Positions 26,272 through 37,807 of a DNA stretch of 64,000 nt are shown piece after piece. The stretch lies in assembly GCA_016748015.1 (NCBI GenBank), contig JAAOMT010000430.1, positions 90,232 to 154,231 on the forward strand. The letters are read 5' to 3'. Source of the DNA: Geosiphon pyriformis. Taxonomy: Eukaryota > Glomeromycota > Glomeromycetes > Archaeosporales > Geosiphonaceae. Below the pieces are notes generated by a model, which had not been told where the DNA came from, did not search any database, and saw only the letters and a program-made list of their open reading frames with translations. The position numbers were made by a program, and so were the translations under genes. Position 1 is the first letter of the stretch; every line of letters starts with the position of its first letter.

Positions 26272-28414
26272 GAATATTCACAAAATTTACACCAAAATGA
26301 ATTTTTTAATCTGCTATAGTATTCTGAGCATTTTGACAAGTAGTTAGAGATATTATCACAAAATGGACATCTTAGCAAGTTTTTAAAGATATTGTAAATA
26401 TCTATTTTATTAAGAAATTTACTAATAATTATATCTAAGTTTCCATATTTAAGACATTTGAATTGATCTGAAAGCTGATAAAAAAAAAGCTTTAAAATTT
26501 ATACATTTTTCTTTGGAATTAACTGTTCATTTTAACTCTTGATTTTGAAATTGTAAAATCAAACATTTCAGGTCATATTAATCTTTATTCTCAAAAGTGA
26601 AGAAATTAAGGGTGTTTAAATCAGGAAAATTACTTTGATAACTTGAATTATTTGTTTCTGTTTTTAAATAAATTTCAAATGCTTTTCAAAGATTTTTTAT
26701 TGTTTTCCATCTATTTTGATAGCACTATCCAAAATTATATAATACAGTTGTATTCTCTTGTTCTACTGTTTTTTAATAGAATTCAAATGTTTTTTTCAGA
26801 TTTTTCGTAATTTTCCATTTTTTTTGATAATGCCATTCAAGATTGCTCTGTGGACTGAAATTTTTTACTTTTTCAAGATCTTTTGTTGTTTCCAATCTAT
26901 TATAAAAATGATATTGTGCAACTAAATCTTCTGTCTCTGCAGCTTTTGAATAAAGTTTAAATCCTTTTTTTTTATTTTTCATTATTCTTTTCTAGTGTTA
27001 TAACAAAGTCCAAAAGTGTATTATGCATTTGTATCTTCAACCTCTGCTGCTTTAAAATAGAGTTCAAATGCTTTTTTCTTATTTTTTGTTGTTTTTCTTC
27101 TATTAGTATAATAAAGTCTAAGAGTGTATTGTACATTTGTATCTTCTACCTCTGCTGTTTTTAAATAGAGTTCAAATGTTTTTTCCTCATTTTTCGTCAT
27201 TCCTTATCTATTATTATAACAAATTTCAAAAGTGTATTGTGTATTTATATGTTCTGCTTCTGCTGTTTTTGAATAGAATTCAAATGCTTTTTCTTATTTT
27301 CCCTCTTTTTTTTTCCCTTATAATAATATAATCCAAGAGTGTAATATGTATCTAAATATCTTGTTTTTGCCACTTTTGAATATAGCTCAAATGTTTTTCC
27401 TTGATCTTGTAAAGTACTAATTTTATAATCATAACAATGTCCTAAGAAAAATTGTTCAAAAGAATCTTTTGTATTCACTGCTTTTTGGAATTCTAAAAAT
27501 GCTTTTGTTAAATTAGAAATAGTTTCAATTTTATGTTCTAAAGAAAAGCCAAGCAAGATATAGTCTATTGAATGCTTTAAACTTTTATTATTTAAGCAAT
27601 CAAATAAGTCTTCATGTTTTTTTTGATTGTGCTTAAGATATATTTTTACCAAGTTAGCAATTTTTAAATATTTGCTAGCTAGAAAAATGGCCAAATTTTC
27701 TTTGATAACAATCAATGTGCCTTCAAGCCAGTCAAGGGTTGAAGTTGTATTTTAAATTTATGAAATTGAAGACATGATTTGAATATTTTGTATGAGTAAA
27801 GAAAGATTTTTAAAGAGTTCCCACTTGCTAATAAATAAAAATTTTAATCTATAATCAAAAACTGAGCCCAACATTTTAACAATGCCTCTGAAAAAAATAT
27901 TGAAAGTCAGTGCTTGAAAGACATCTGATAGTGTTTAAAAACTTTCAAAAGTGATATGAAAATACTTTTTAGATTAATTTTTTTTTAATTTTAAGTAAAA
28001 TGTCAAACAAATATATCCTATTTTAATCCAAGATCTATACTTTTTAATAAACTCTGATATTTGTTTAATTTTATTATTGTCATGATTTAGAATATGCATT
28101 TGTTGACTATGTATACATACAAAGTATAGCTTAAAACTTTTACTTAGCCAATTATTTTTTAGAATGAATTATGCAGGATTTTTTAATTTAAAATGATTAG
28201 ATAATAGAAAAAAAATATGTAGTATTTTTTTGTTTTTTAATTTTAAAAACTAAGTATATAATTATCATTATTGAACATAAAAAAAGCATGCCAAATATGT
28301 AGAAGTCTCAGAATTCAAGCAATAATTTATCTATCTTGGAATTAGTTGTTTTAATTTTTTGCAAATATTAAGAACTTTTCTTATTTTTTCTTTGCTTAAA
28401 TTTAATTGATCCAT
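26272..28414 (-). pseudogene. Sel1-repeat protein, decayed
   Basis: The 156-codon open stretch 27715-27245 encodes two or three Sel1-like repeats (AFLEFQKAVNTKDSFEQFFL, LGHCYDYKISTLQDQGKTFE, YTLGLYYYKGK). The array continues in degraded form to about 26640; nucleotide repeats of about 108 bases match the 36-residue unit (ATTCAAATGCTTTTT recurs). The 3' end has CPFC and FWCKFC pairs near 26290-26380, possibly zinc binding, and a stop near 26272. Upstream, frame remnants such as KIKQISEFIKKYRSWIK and KMLGSVFDYRLKFLF reach about 28130, and a possible start segment MDQLNLSKEKIRKVL lies at 28414. Sel1 repeats are protein-interaction solenoids. Stops and shifts make this a fossil. Confidence 0.65.
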
Positions 28415-30727
28415 TCTGTCTTCTTAATATTTTTTTAACATTTCTATAAAAACTCACTAATTAGAAAAAAAAAGATTAAATTAAAAAATTCAAAGACAAA
28501 AAGATCAAGAAATTTAAATAAAAGTAATAACATATTTAAATTACTTTATATTTTTTCATGTTTATAACAGAATTATGGCTGACTTTCTTATATAAATTTC
28601 TTTAACAGCATAGTTTTGTGTTCTTGTAAAGCTACTTTTCTTACCTACTTTGACAAATTTATTCAATAGTATTTTTTTATTTAATAGAAGCTTTTCAATA
28701 TTTAATACCAGTAGAAATATGTAATAATTATTTATAAGAACTTATCAGTTCTGTTTTTTTAGGAGCTCTAAAACAAGAATTCAGATTTTTTGTAGTATTT
28801 GTGTATATGTATGTATGTAAATAATTAAAAAAATCAAATTATGAATTAATATAAATTAAAAAACATTAAATTTAATTGTTTGATAATCATTCGGTTTTTT
28901 CTCTAATAAATTTTGTATTAGTTCACATGTTTGTATATTAATAATTTTATGATATTTTAGTAGTAGTTTGGGTAATAGCAAGTTGTTTTAAAGAAAAATA
29001 ACAAAAGTTCAAAGAAGAACAGTTCATTGATTAATGAGCCTTAAACAGCCTTCCTATTTAAAAATCATATGCTTTATCAGCAATAATAAACCAATTTGTA
29101 TAATATTATTAATGTGACAAATATTATCAAAATTGACAGATTTTCTAATTAAATATAATAGGCTAAAAATATGAAAATTTAAAATAATAAAGGGATAAAT
29201 AAATTGTGTTGAATTTCTTGCATGACATAATACTCAAATATTAAATTTTATTAAGCAGTAATTGATGCCTAGGATTCAAATATTTTAGGTTGGAATCTCA
29301 ACAAGGTTGTTGCACTAGTATAAAACATGAAAAATTAAAAACTTGAGGTATAATGCTACAAGATAGCTACAAAATACAAAATCTTAAAAAATTGGATCAA
29401 TAAAAAAACTTTACAATAGAAGATATTTTAATTATTGATTTGCTGGTTTAGATTTTTGGTAACAAATTAATAAAAAAAATGATAAAAAGCTTTGATTTCT
29501 AAAAAAAAATTTTCAAAGTCAGCTTTCATACTCTCAAAAATTAATCATTAAATAATAATGAATATATAAGCATAAAAGTAACCGATATACTTTTCTTTAA
29601 TTCCAAAAAATCAAAAATCAAACAAACATTTTTTTCAAATTGCTTTAACTGAACAAAATTTTAAACCAATTTGTGTTAATTTTAATTAGCAATTTTAATT
29701 AAATATTCGAATTAATATTGAAATATTACTATTTTAAAGCTCCTTGTATTTTAGCAATTATACTTTAGCAATTTTTTTATAATTTATCCAATAAATTCGT
29801 GTATTTTCTGAATAATTAAAAGTTTTCTGATGTTAGTGTTATAGTCAGCAAAATGCTCAATATGATGCTTATTCACAAATTTTTGCAACAAGATCATTAT
29901 ATTTTGCTACTGTATTCTCTAATAATTGGAAAAAAAATATTATTCTTTTTTATTAAACCTAATATTTTCTAATATTTTTGAGATAACTCAGATAAAAATT
30001 TTATTTGCTTTAAAGTATTTTGGCTATTATAAATTCATATATTTAATCTCTTATATATATATATATAAAACAAGATTTTTCTTAATGAATACAAAATATT
30101 TATTATTTTTGAATTGCTTATATATGAAGTTTTTCAAAAAATTATGAATTATTCAAGTGATTGTCATAAAATAAGCCCATAAAAACTATTGTGTTGCAAG
30201 CTTATCATATTTTTCTAAAAATATTATCTAGATTTAAGAATGTATAATAGATAAATTTTGTGCTTATTTATTTATAGTAACTAAAAAAAATAATGCTTTT
30301 TACATTAAATCTAACATTTATGAAAGATATATATTACTAATGAATAGCTATTATTTTAAAATCAAAAGTTTTAATAACAAAATTAATATACAATAAGTTT
30401 TATCATCTTTTATTATCACTATTTTTTTTAAATATAACACATTATATTTTCTGTAAATTTATCATTTTGTATATTAGTGCAAGATTGCACTGTTAATAAT
30501 TTTTTAAAACAGTATCTTCTTATTAAATGTTTTTCAAAAATGATGTAATAAAAGCTATAAACTTTCGGTTAAATAATCAGAATTGTGGAAATAATTCTAT
30601 AATCTTAATAAAAAAACTAATTTCTTAGCAATTGAATATGAACTTGATTATTTAGGCTAAAATCTGCTTTAAAACAGTGGAATATAAAAATGATAAATTT
30701 TGTTTAATTAACAATTAGCTATTTATC
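28415..30727. other. Intergenic DNA
   Basis: AT-rich. Long frames here (for example 29926-30147) are made of Ile, Leu, Phe, Lys and Asn codons as expected by chance in such DNA. No gene is supported. Confidence 0.55.
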
Positions 30728-30985
30728 TACAATTTTAAGTGGAGCTAAAGCATTTTTTGCAGAAAAATACATTTGGAGTTTTTAACTGGTCATTATGTAG
30801 TTTAGATTTATATCTTAATGAAAATCTGTGGACAATTGTTAAATATGAAGTAGAAAACAAATGCTGCAAAATATAGACAATTCAGCAATATGCTAATCAA
30901 TTAGGCAAATTTAATTTGCAGTATTGTGAATTAGTTATCGAAACAATATTCAAGCTTAGTTTCAAAGTAAATAAAAAGAATAATG
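30728..30985 (+). pseudogene. Tc1/mariner transposase, C-terminal remnant
   Basis: KHFLQKNTFGVFNW is followed by SLDLYLNENLWTIVKYEVEN, which matches the SPDLNPIEN.W..LK..V signature around the third catalytic acid of Tc1/mariner transposases. Pro is lost twice, and the DLNPIE core reads DLYLNE. One TAG follows. The N-terminal DNA-binding part and the first two acids are not visible upstream, and no terminal repeats were found nearby. It ends next to the inverted SAM/kinase copy. Confidence 0.6.
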
Positions 30986-30999
30986 ATACAAATAAACAA

Positions 31000-32985
31000 G
31001 TATTCAAAAAGCAAAATGAAAGTCTTTATTACAATATAATCTCAGCAAATAATTAACACTTAAAAAATTGCTTTATTTTTCTCTATCCAAGAGATTTTTT
31101 AACCCATCTTGATTTTATGCTTTCTATTCTAAAAAATCCTCTTCAAGAATATTTTCATATTTGCTCCAAAGCCACTGTAGTGCATCTTCTACTGTTGGTT
31201 TATCAAATTGGTTTTTTGCCTTCAACTTTCTTGCATAGATTTTTAATTCATTAAATTCTTGAAGTTACATTGAAGCTGTTAGAATCAGATATCTGATGGA
31301 CTATATGTTGATACTTTCATTATAATTGTCTTGAAAATCTTAGGTGCATGGTTTTCTTTAGCAAATTATGTGTTGAAAGCAGGTGAAGTAGTGTAACATA
31401 TATCATCAAAATCAATGATGAATCACTTGTCTCAATTAATAAATTTCAACACATTTTCCCAATGGATATTATGATGCATAATCTTTATTTTGTAAAGAGC
31501 CTGGAAATAAATGTTTTAGTCATAAAATATTCACGTTTCCAAAATAAATGAAATGAAAGCAATAGATACCTTTAGGGTGGTTAAAACACAACATAATGCT
31601 TTGATTAGTTGTTGTTTTGTTTCTGGTTTATATATAATGTCTTTTGGTAAAAGAATCACAAATGGCTTTCCTGTTTTATTCTTATTAATAGGCTTTAGCT
31701 AATCGATGAAAGAAACTTTTTAATTGTATATGTCTTGGTAAATAGCTCGGATATATATGACAGACTGTATTGAGTGGTAATGTTTCATGATGACATTTTG
31801 CATTAATTCAACTACCTTGCTATTTGACTGGAGAAAAATGAAAAATTTTTGCTGAAAATATTATGGAACAGTTTGGCGAAATAAGGGCAATAATTGACCA
31901 ATGTTAATTTTGATAATAAAAGCTTTTATGCATCTCTTTAGCTCATTCAGTTCACAAGTAAACAAATCTTTTTACACAACCTGTTCTCCTTCCAAATACA
32001 AATAAGAGTATATTACTGTGGTACATAATATCTAAAGATATAAGAACATTTTTTATACATTTATATTAACTTTTCAGTTAATTTCTTCATTAAATTACTC
32101 TTAGTATACAGTTCCTTTTCCTTTTCTTTCACAAAACAAGCATCTGATACCAAATAGAAAAAATCAGGTCATAATTTTCTGGTAAAAGTATTTAAAGATG
32201 TATTTTGGCTATATTTATCTATCCGTGATCTGATAATAAAAGATTTAACAATAAGTGTATCCCAAAATACAATGAATGAATTTTTTGTTGTGTTGATATT
32301 GGGTGGAAAAGTGATGTATATGATAAAGTTGCTCTATACTTTTCAGGAGACCTCTTCTGAGCTCACAATAATTTTATCCAAATAATCCAAAAAGAGTCTT
32401 TTCATAAAAAATTGTTCATAAAACAATAGATAAACTTGGATCGGTTTCATGAATGGCCACTAAAGCCAAGTAAATAAGTTTGATTTTTCTATAATGTAAG
32501 ATGGTTTTGCATTGAGCATTTCTTTAGTCTGAAAGTACAAGTCAGAATCTGTGTTGGAAAAAAGCTAATTAGACATGCAAATTCAAAAATATATGTCTCT
32601 TAATATACTTTCTAACTTACCATCAATGCATTTTTTTGTTTATTTGGTAGTAATAAAGAAACAAAAGAAGCAAAAGCACAAGTTAGTCAACATATACAAA
32701 AAAAAAGTGCATGACATGTTCAACAAATAGTTGTATTATTTGTTCACTAATTACCTTGCTCTTTGTTTTTAATTTTTTTAACCAAAAAAGCAATTCTCGT
32801 GGCTGGTTCTCTTTTTAAGTCCTATCGCATAAGTTCTTCTTTGATTAGTGACAGGAGTTCTTGGCCAGCAATTCTGTTAATCTCGATTATTTTGAGATCT
32901 TCTTTTATAAGGCATAGATCAGTTTTTTTTTTCTCAAGAAACTCAATGACTTGTTGCAGAATTCACTTCTTGATTTCTTAGATAA
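31000..32985 (-). pseudogene. SAM/kinase gene copy 2, 3' part (inverted)
   Basis: The reverse complement of this segment matches copy 1 from about 5940 (inside exon 2) through its stop and about 100 bases of 3' flank, introns included. At the A run where copy 1 is shifted this copy is in frame. The catalytic loop reads HHNIHWEN, losing Arg and the catalytic Asp by CGTGAT to CATAAT, and the Trp of the DIWS motif is TAG. The intron 2 acceptor AAG is AAA. Almost every CpG of copy 1 is TpG, CpA or TpA here. It is a dead duplicate; the 5' part of the same locus lies at 35401-35755 in the opposite orientation. Confidence 0.85.
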
Positions 32986-34107
32986 AAAATTGAAACGTAT
33001 ATTTAGTGTTTTGGTATTTTGTTCCAAGTATAATAGCTAATAAAAAAAATGTTTCTTCATGGATAAAATATTTAAATTCAATAAATATATATGCAACCCT
33101 TCATAATTTATTAAGTATAATTAAAAATATTTATTTTTTTATTATTAAAATTATCTATTATAAAAATTTTTATCATGACAAAAATTAATAAACCCAAAAT
33201 TTTATAAAATATGCATAAAGTTTGCAGAAGCAAAATTTATTAGTAAAAAAATTTTCATATAATTGTATTGATTATTTAATATTCTAATATATATTTATAT
33301 ATAAATTGCTTTATAGTTCATAACTTTTATACTTAAAAATCTTGTTTAAAAAAGATATAAAAATAAAACTATTTATAATAGTTAATGATTATATTTTTAA
33401 CATCAATAAAAAATCATTCTTTGCTCAAATTTTTATCTGTTTTATTTAGATAAATAAAAGTGTTTTATAAAATTGCAAGTTAGAATATCTTAAAAAAACA
33501 AAAAGAATAATTAAAACAGAATTTGCAAGAAATGAATTATTTTTTATAATAACCAATATAGAATTCAGAATGTTATGCTATCTACATATTTTACTTAAAA
33601 AAACTAAAACAAAATTAAATTAATTATTTGAACAAAACTACTTGGCTATTTAGTTCGAATATTTCATTAATGCTAGATTAAAAATTGAAAAGCCACATAA
33701 AATTGTTGTAAGATTTGATCTTCAATTTTCAGAACAGCAACTTTTTCGTTTTATCATTAAAAATTTTAAATATGAATTAATTCTTAATACTTAATTTCTA
33801 TCTAACCATATATCATATGGTATTTTTTTTAATAAATAGTTTTATTTGGCAAATTTTTAGAAGAATTAATATATTATCCAATTGAAATTTGTTATTAGTA
33901 CAATAATATTATTTTATAAAGAAAAGTAAAAATTTCAAGATAATTATTTTTTAAACATAATTATTATTTTAAGTTTTAAAATGAATTAAAGATTTAATTA
34001 CTTTTATTTATATAAGATAATAGTCTTGCAATTGTTTTCGTCACATTGATTCTAATGAATCTAATAGTTCAAATTCATTTTTATTATTTAAATTTGATTC
34101 AAAAAAA
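32986..34107. other. AT-rich DNA between the two halves of copy 2
   Basis: I found no similarity between this 1.1-kb segment and the copy-1 locus and no gene in it. It separates the inverted 3' half from the direct 5' half and so contains or borders the rearrangement junctions. Confidence 0.5.
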
Positions 34108-35400
34108 TTTGGTATTATTGCAACAGATCTTATTTTTTATAAATGTAAAAAAAACAGTTTTCATTAATTTAATTTTTTAAGTTTAAAATTTGGAATTATT
34201 TTTACTTATTAACTTAAAAATAAAATAAAAGATATTTTTAATATTTGTAATAATTATAATTTAGTTAAATTTTACAATTAAAATTCATTTCTTTAGTTTA
34301 TTAATAAGTAGTTTTAAATATAAAATGCAAAAAAAGAAATTTAATCATTGTAAATAAATTTGATTCGTTAAGTTTTGAAGTTAAAAAAATACAAATTTGT
34401 TAAAGATAAATTAATCAAACCATTTTTAAAAAAATAATTATTATAAAAATAACCATTTAATTGTTTTTGATTCATGTAGAAAAAAAATAATGTGTTATTG
34501 TGAATTTTTTAAAAATAACCAATTTTTAAAATTAGTTAAGAATTTATATAATTATACATACATCAGAAACGTTTTTCCCAATTTTTACTTTAGCTGATCT
34601 TTATTAAAATTAATATTCAAGCTATATAAATATATATTAGGTTTAATTGGCCATTGTTAAAATATATCAATAAAAATTAATCACATCAATAATATAAAGT
34701 ATTATTTTCTTTTGTATATTTAACTTTGTTAATTTAGAATCGTTTGTTTTAAATTTTAAAAAGTTTTATATTATTTTTCAACAATTATAAATAGATTGTT
34801 AATAAGATAAATAAATAGTGAATTTTTGGTACCTCTTGAAGAATATTTGTAATACAAAAAAATAGAATTTTGGTGTTGTGATTTATATTAAAACCAAAAG
34901 ACAAAAAACTGTAACATCTAAAGAATTTTAATGAAAAATTCCAAAGAATACATATATTTATTGTCATAAATTTGAATTACATTAATACAACAAAAATTCA
35001 TATAAATATCTTTGAAAATTTTTGGATAAATTCAAATAACCTAAAAGATTTTGATTATTTGGTTTAAGTTAGCTTAATGAAAATTTTGAACATCATTTAA
35101 TGTAAATATAATAATTTTAAATTAGATTAATAGATTACAATGTAATAAAATTAAAAGTACATCAAAAACATTAAATCTAATTTCCGGAATAAAATACGTA
35201 ATTTGTATTTGTGACAAAATAAATTAAAATTTAAAATATTTTAAATGTAAAATCTGATAAATAAAAATAACAATTTAGTCTTGGTGGCTTAATAAATATG
35301 TCCATGATTTCGGTTACACAATATCAACAAAGTGATTGGTCAATTAGCATAAAATGTTTCACAGTCGAAATAGATTTTTTATGTATCACTTTTCCAAACA
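34108..35400 (+). repeat. Upstream block of copy 2 (paired with 4411-5586)
   Basis: Similar along its length to the region upstream of copy 1, ending in the identical ATGTATCACTTTTCCAAAC just before the ATG. It carries about 32 extra bases (TGTCCATGATTTCGGTTACA and on, about 35300-35332) absent from copy 1. Confidence 0.75.
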
Positions 35401-35755
35401 ATGAGCAGCAAAAGGAAAACCATTGAATGGGAAGCTACTACTTCTGCAGTAGTTGGCACTGATTTGACTATAGAAAATAAAAGAAAGAAAATAGATGAGA
35501 ACCAGAATTTTATAATCACTGATGTTAATACATGTGATGCATTTAGCCCAAGCAGAATTCCCCTGAAATCAGACTTGGTATGAGTATTGTTTTTTGGAGA
35601 ATCATTCATTGTCATCTATAAAAAAATAACTTTCCTAGACCTTGACTTTCATGTTGGTGAATCTGTCCAAGAAGATATGGACAAAGAGGAATTTAAGACT
35701 TCAGATCAAGATATTGCTTCAAATACCCCAAACAAAAAATCATGAAAGAATGATT
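35401..35755 (+). pseudogene. SAM/kinase gene copy 2, 5' part
   Basis: The ATG and first 58 codons match exon 1 of copy 1 (MSSKRKT and KRKKIDENQNFIITD). A 21-base deletion at about 35573, between AGA triplets, removes the end of exon 1 and the GTAAAG donor, so the frame runs into TGA at 35581-35583. Exon 2 similarity resumes (LDFHVGES-like) and stops at about 35755, just inside the SAM domain. The remainder of the gene is found inverted at 31.0-33.0 kb. Confidence 0.85.
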
Positions 35756-35848
35756 ATGTAATATACTCTAAAAAGCATACAATTCTTCCTAAAAGGGAGT
35801 TTTAACATTAGTTGAGATCAAAAAATTCATTTTTTGGAAAATAACATT

Positions 35849-35900
35849 TACAGTTTGCCGCAAAAGTAACCGACGCTTCATAACTTGGTACATGGTAAAA
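35849..35900. repeat. Possible Tc1/mariner terminal repeat
   Basis: TACAGTTTGCCGCAAAAGTA then ACCGACGCTTCATAAC looks like a Tc1/mariner end: a TA target followed by CAGT, with GGC/GCC-CAAAAGTAACCGA-type sequence. The partner end would lie in or past the assembly gap, so this cannot be confirmed here. Confidence 0.35.
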
Positions 35901-35982
35901 TAAATAAATAAATTTTATTTGAAAGTGTAAAATGTTACTCTGATACTAATCAACTCAATTCCAGTCAAAGTTTTTATAATTT

Positions 35983-36113
35983 TTAACCTACTCCAAAGGT
36001 TTTTTTATGTTTGTCGGTTAGTAAAAAGTTTGGAAAGTGTAGCATTATACCTTCAGGTAAAAATCGTTGAATCGTGTCTACACTATTTTTCATTTCCCGT
36101 TGTATATCAGTGG
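35983..36113 (-). pseudogene. Unidentified C-terminal coding fragment cut by the gap
   Basis: A 42-codon minus-strand frame ends at 35983. It enters from the gap with segments TDIQREMKNSVDTIQRFLPE and MLHFPNFLLTDKHKKTFGVG. Composition is protein-like, unlike the AT-driven frames. It lies just inside the Tc1-like end described above and might be that element's cargo or transposase tail, but I recognise no motif. Only the part right of 36113 could identify it, and that is unsequenced. Confidence 0.4.
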
Positions 36114-36438
36114 NNNNNNNNNNNNNNNNNNNNNNNNNNNNNNNNNNNNNNNNNNNNNNNNNNNNNNNNNNNNNNNNNNNNNNNNNNNNNNNNNNNNNNN
36201 NNNNNNNNNNNNNNNNNNNNNNNNNNNNNNNNNNNNNNNNNNNNNNNNNNNNNNNNNNNNNNNNNNNNNNNNNNNNNNNNNNNNNNNNNNNNNNNNNNNN
36301 NNNNNNNNNNNNNNNNNNNNNNNNNNNNNNNNNNNNNNNNNNNNNNNNNNNNNNNNNNNNNNNNNNNNNNNNNNNNNNNNNNNNNNNNNNNNNNNNNNNN
36401 NNNNNNNNNNNNNNNNNNNNNNNNNNNNNNNNNNNNNN
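36114..36438. other. Assembly gap (325 N)
   Basis: A run of 325 undetermined bases. Any reading frame shown across it is meaningless. The gap falls at the border between the AT-rich arm and the GC-richer 37-46 kb block. Confidence 0.99.
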
Positions 36439-37013
36439 TAAAAAAATAATATGGATTAAAGAAATATATATCAATCAATTATCTTTGTGTTTTAATCCCG
36501 ATTGAATCTGACTGCTGCAAAGAAAATTAGTTTCAATAAATTAAATATCCTACTCAGTATCTATTTAAATAAAATTAATGAGATTTAATGAATTATAAAA
36601 ATATGACAAAAACATATTCGTTCTTCCTTTCTATTCAATCTTAACATTTTAATATTTAACATGACAATACTTTAATATGAAAGTGGCAACTAATTCAATT
36701 AGATTATAAATACAATCTAATTTGTTATGTTTTAAAGAAATTCCTTAAATCTCAATATTTTGGAGCCATATTAGAACAAAATATTGATTATCTTATGTCT
36801 TATTTCAAAATAATTTGGTTTGTTGTTTTGAATAGAATAAATCAACCCTCAACTATCATATGATAAAGTTCACATTCATTCTTATTTATTTGATTAATGA
36901 TGAGAATATTCATAAAATCACCCATTCTCATTCCCAATCCCTATGAGTGAAAACATAATTTTATAAGTTCAATAATTATTTGAAAAATAAAATTTATAGA
37001 TTGAAGTTTACAG
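36439..37013. other. Spacer before the packaging-ATPase fragment
   Basis: AT-rich, no gene seen. A possible splice acceptor (GTTTACAG, ending 37013) precedes the ATPase reading frame. The P-loop expected upstream of that frame is not found here. Confidence 0.5.
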
Positions 37014-37554
37014 AAGCAATGTGATGATGTCGTACTTATTGGACACCATCTCAAGGAACCCAAATATATATACCTCAAACCAGCACTTCAGATAATCGCA
37101 AATAGTCCTGAACCATATCGTGAAGATATTACATTTCAGGCTATAAAGCCAGATAAAATTCCAAAGCTGGATTCATTTTCACTGGAAAGAGGTACAGTGA
37201 CTATATTCGAGGATATATGTACCGAACCAAAGAAAATTCAAGAAAAAATTATACCTTATTTTACTGAGGGGCGTCATTCTAATGTTTCTTCGATATATGT
37301 ATCACAGAGTTACTTTGACTGTCCAAAGCTAATACAAAAAAATTTAAAATATGTTGTACTTTTCAATGGAAGTTGCTCTTCAGATGAGTAGAATACTTCG
37401 TTTATATGTTAATAACTGGCGTAGTATCTATAAACTTGTTAATAAGTATCTATGCGAACAGAAATTTATTGTTTTCGATATAAGTGTACCTCCTGAGCAT
37501 TCACACAGAGTACGAATTGGTTGGGATATGCCAATTAGTCAACTTGATGAATAG
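37014..37554 (+). pseudogene. Viral-type DNA-packaging ATPase (A32/FtsK-HerA-like), C-terminal part
   Basis: The frame is open from 37014 to 37391 and continues in the +1 frame to 37554. [19 protein letters not shown] holds a Walker B-like hydrophobic-ED segment. [20 protein letters not shown] then [15 protein letters not shown] matches the GRH.N...Y.SQSYF..PK.IR.N signature of packaging ATPases of Polintons, virophages and adenovirus-like elements. The tail (FIVFDISVPPEH) also fits. These ATPases pump DNA into capsids. The Walker A loop is missing, perhaps in an exon lost or in the gap, and a one-base loss near 37385 breaks the frame. It stands at the left edge of a GC-richer block. A Polinton-like or large-DNA-virus origin is inferred. 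Confidence 0.6.
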
Positions 37555-37807
37555 AGCGAGATTTCAGATATTCAAGGAATTTTTCCGCCTCTTAAATTCA
37601 CGTGATTAAATTTTGCGGGACATAATGTCTCGGAAAAATGCAAAGAAAAAATAAACATGATTGATATATTTATTGCTGAGCAATGACTCGAAGAGTCTAC
37701 ACGAAAATCTTTATTTAACCCATGATGGTTATTGATATATTTACATCTGAAAATCGATACAACTCATGATTAAAATTTATTATATAACTACGAGATAATA
37801 ATTCCAG
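37555..37807. promoter_or_regulatory. Intergenic with motif copy 1 (CACGTG and GGGACATAATGTCTC)
   Basis: After the ATPase stop come the palindrome CACGTG (37599-37604) and the near-palindrome GGGACATAATGTCTC (37617-37631). The same pair recurs after the next gene (38278-38350). Placement in two successive spacers suggests a transcription signal, a terminator/promoter or a remnant of a repeat; the function is unknown. Confidence 0.5.

Noticed and set aside
29926-30147. 73-codon frame, membrane-like
   Set aside because: The hydrophobic look comes from T-rich codons. No start context, homology or conservation is visible.
36030-36505. Five long reading frames across the N run
   Set aside because: They consist mostly of undetermined residues created by the 325-base gap. 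Only the 42-codon tail right of the stop at 35983 has any sequence support.
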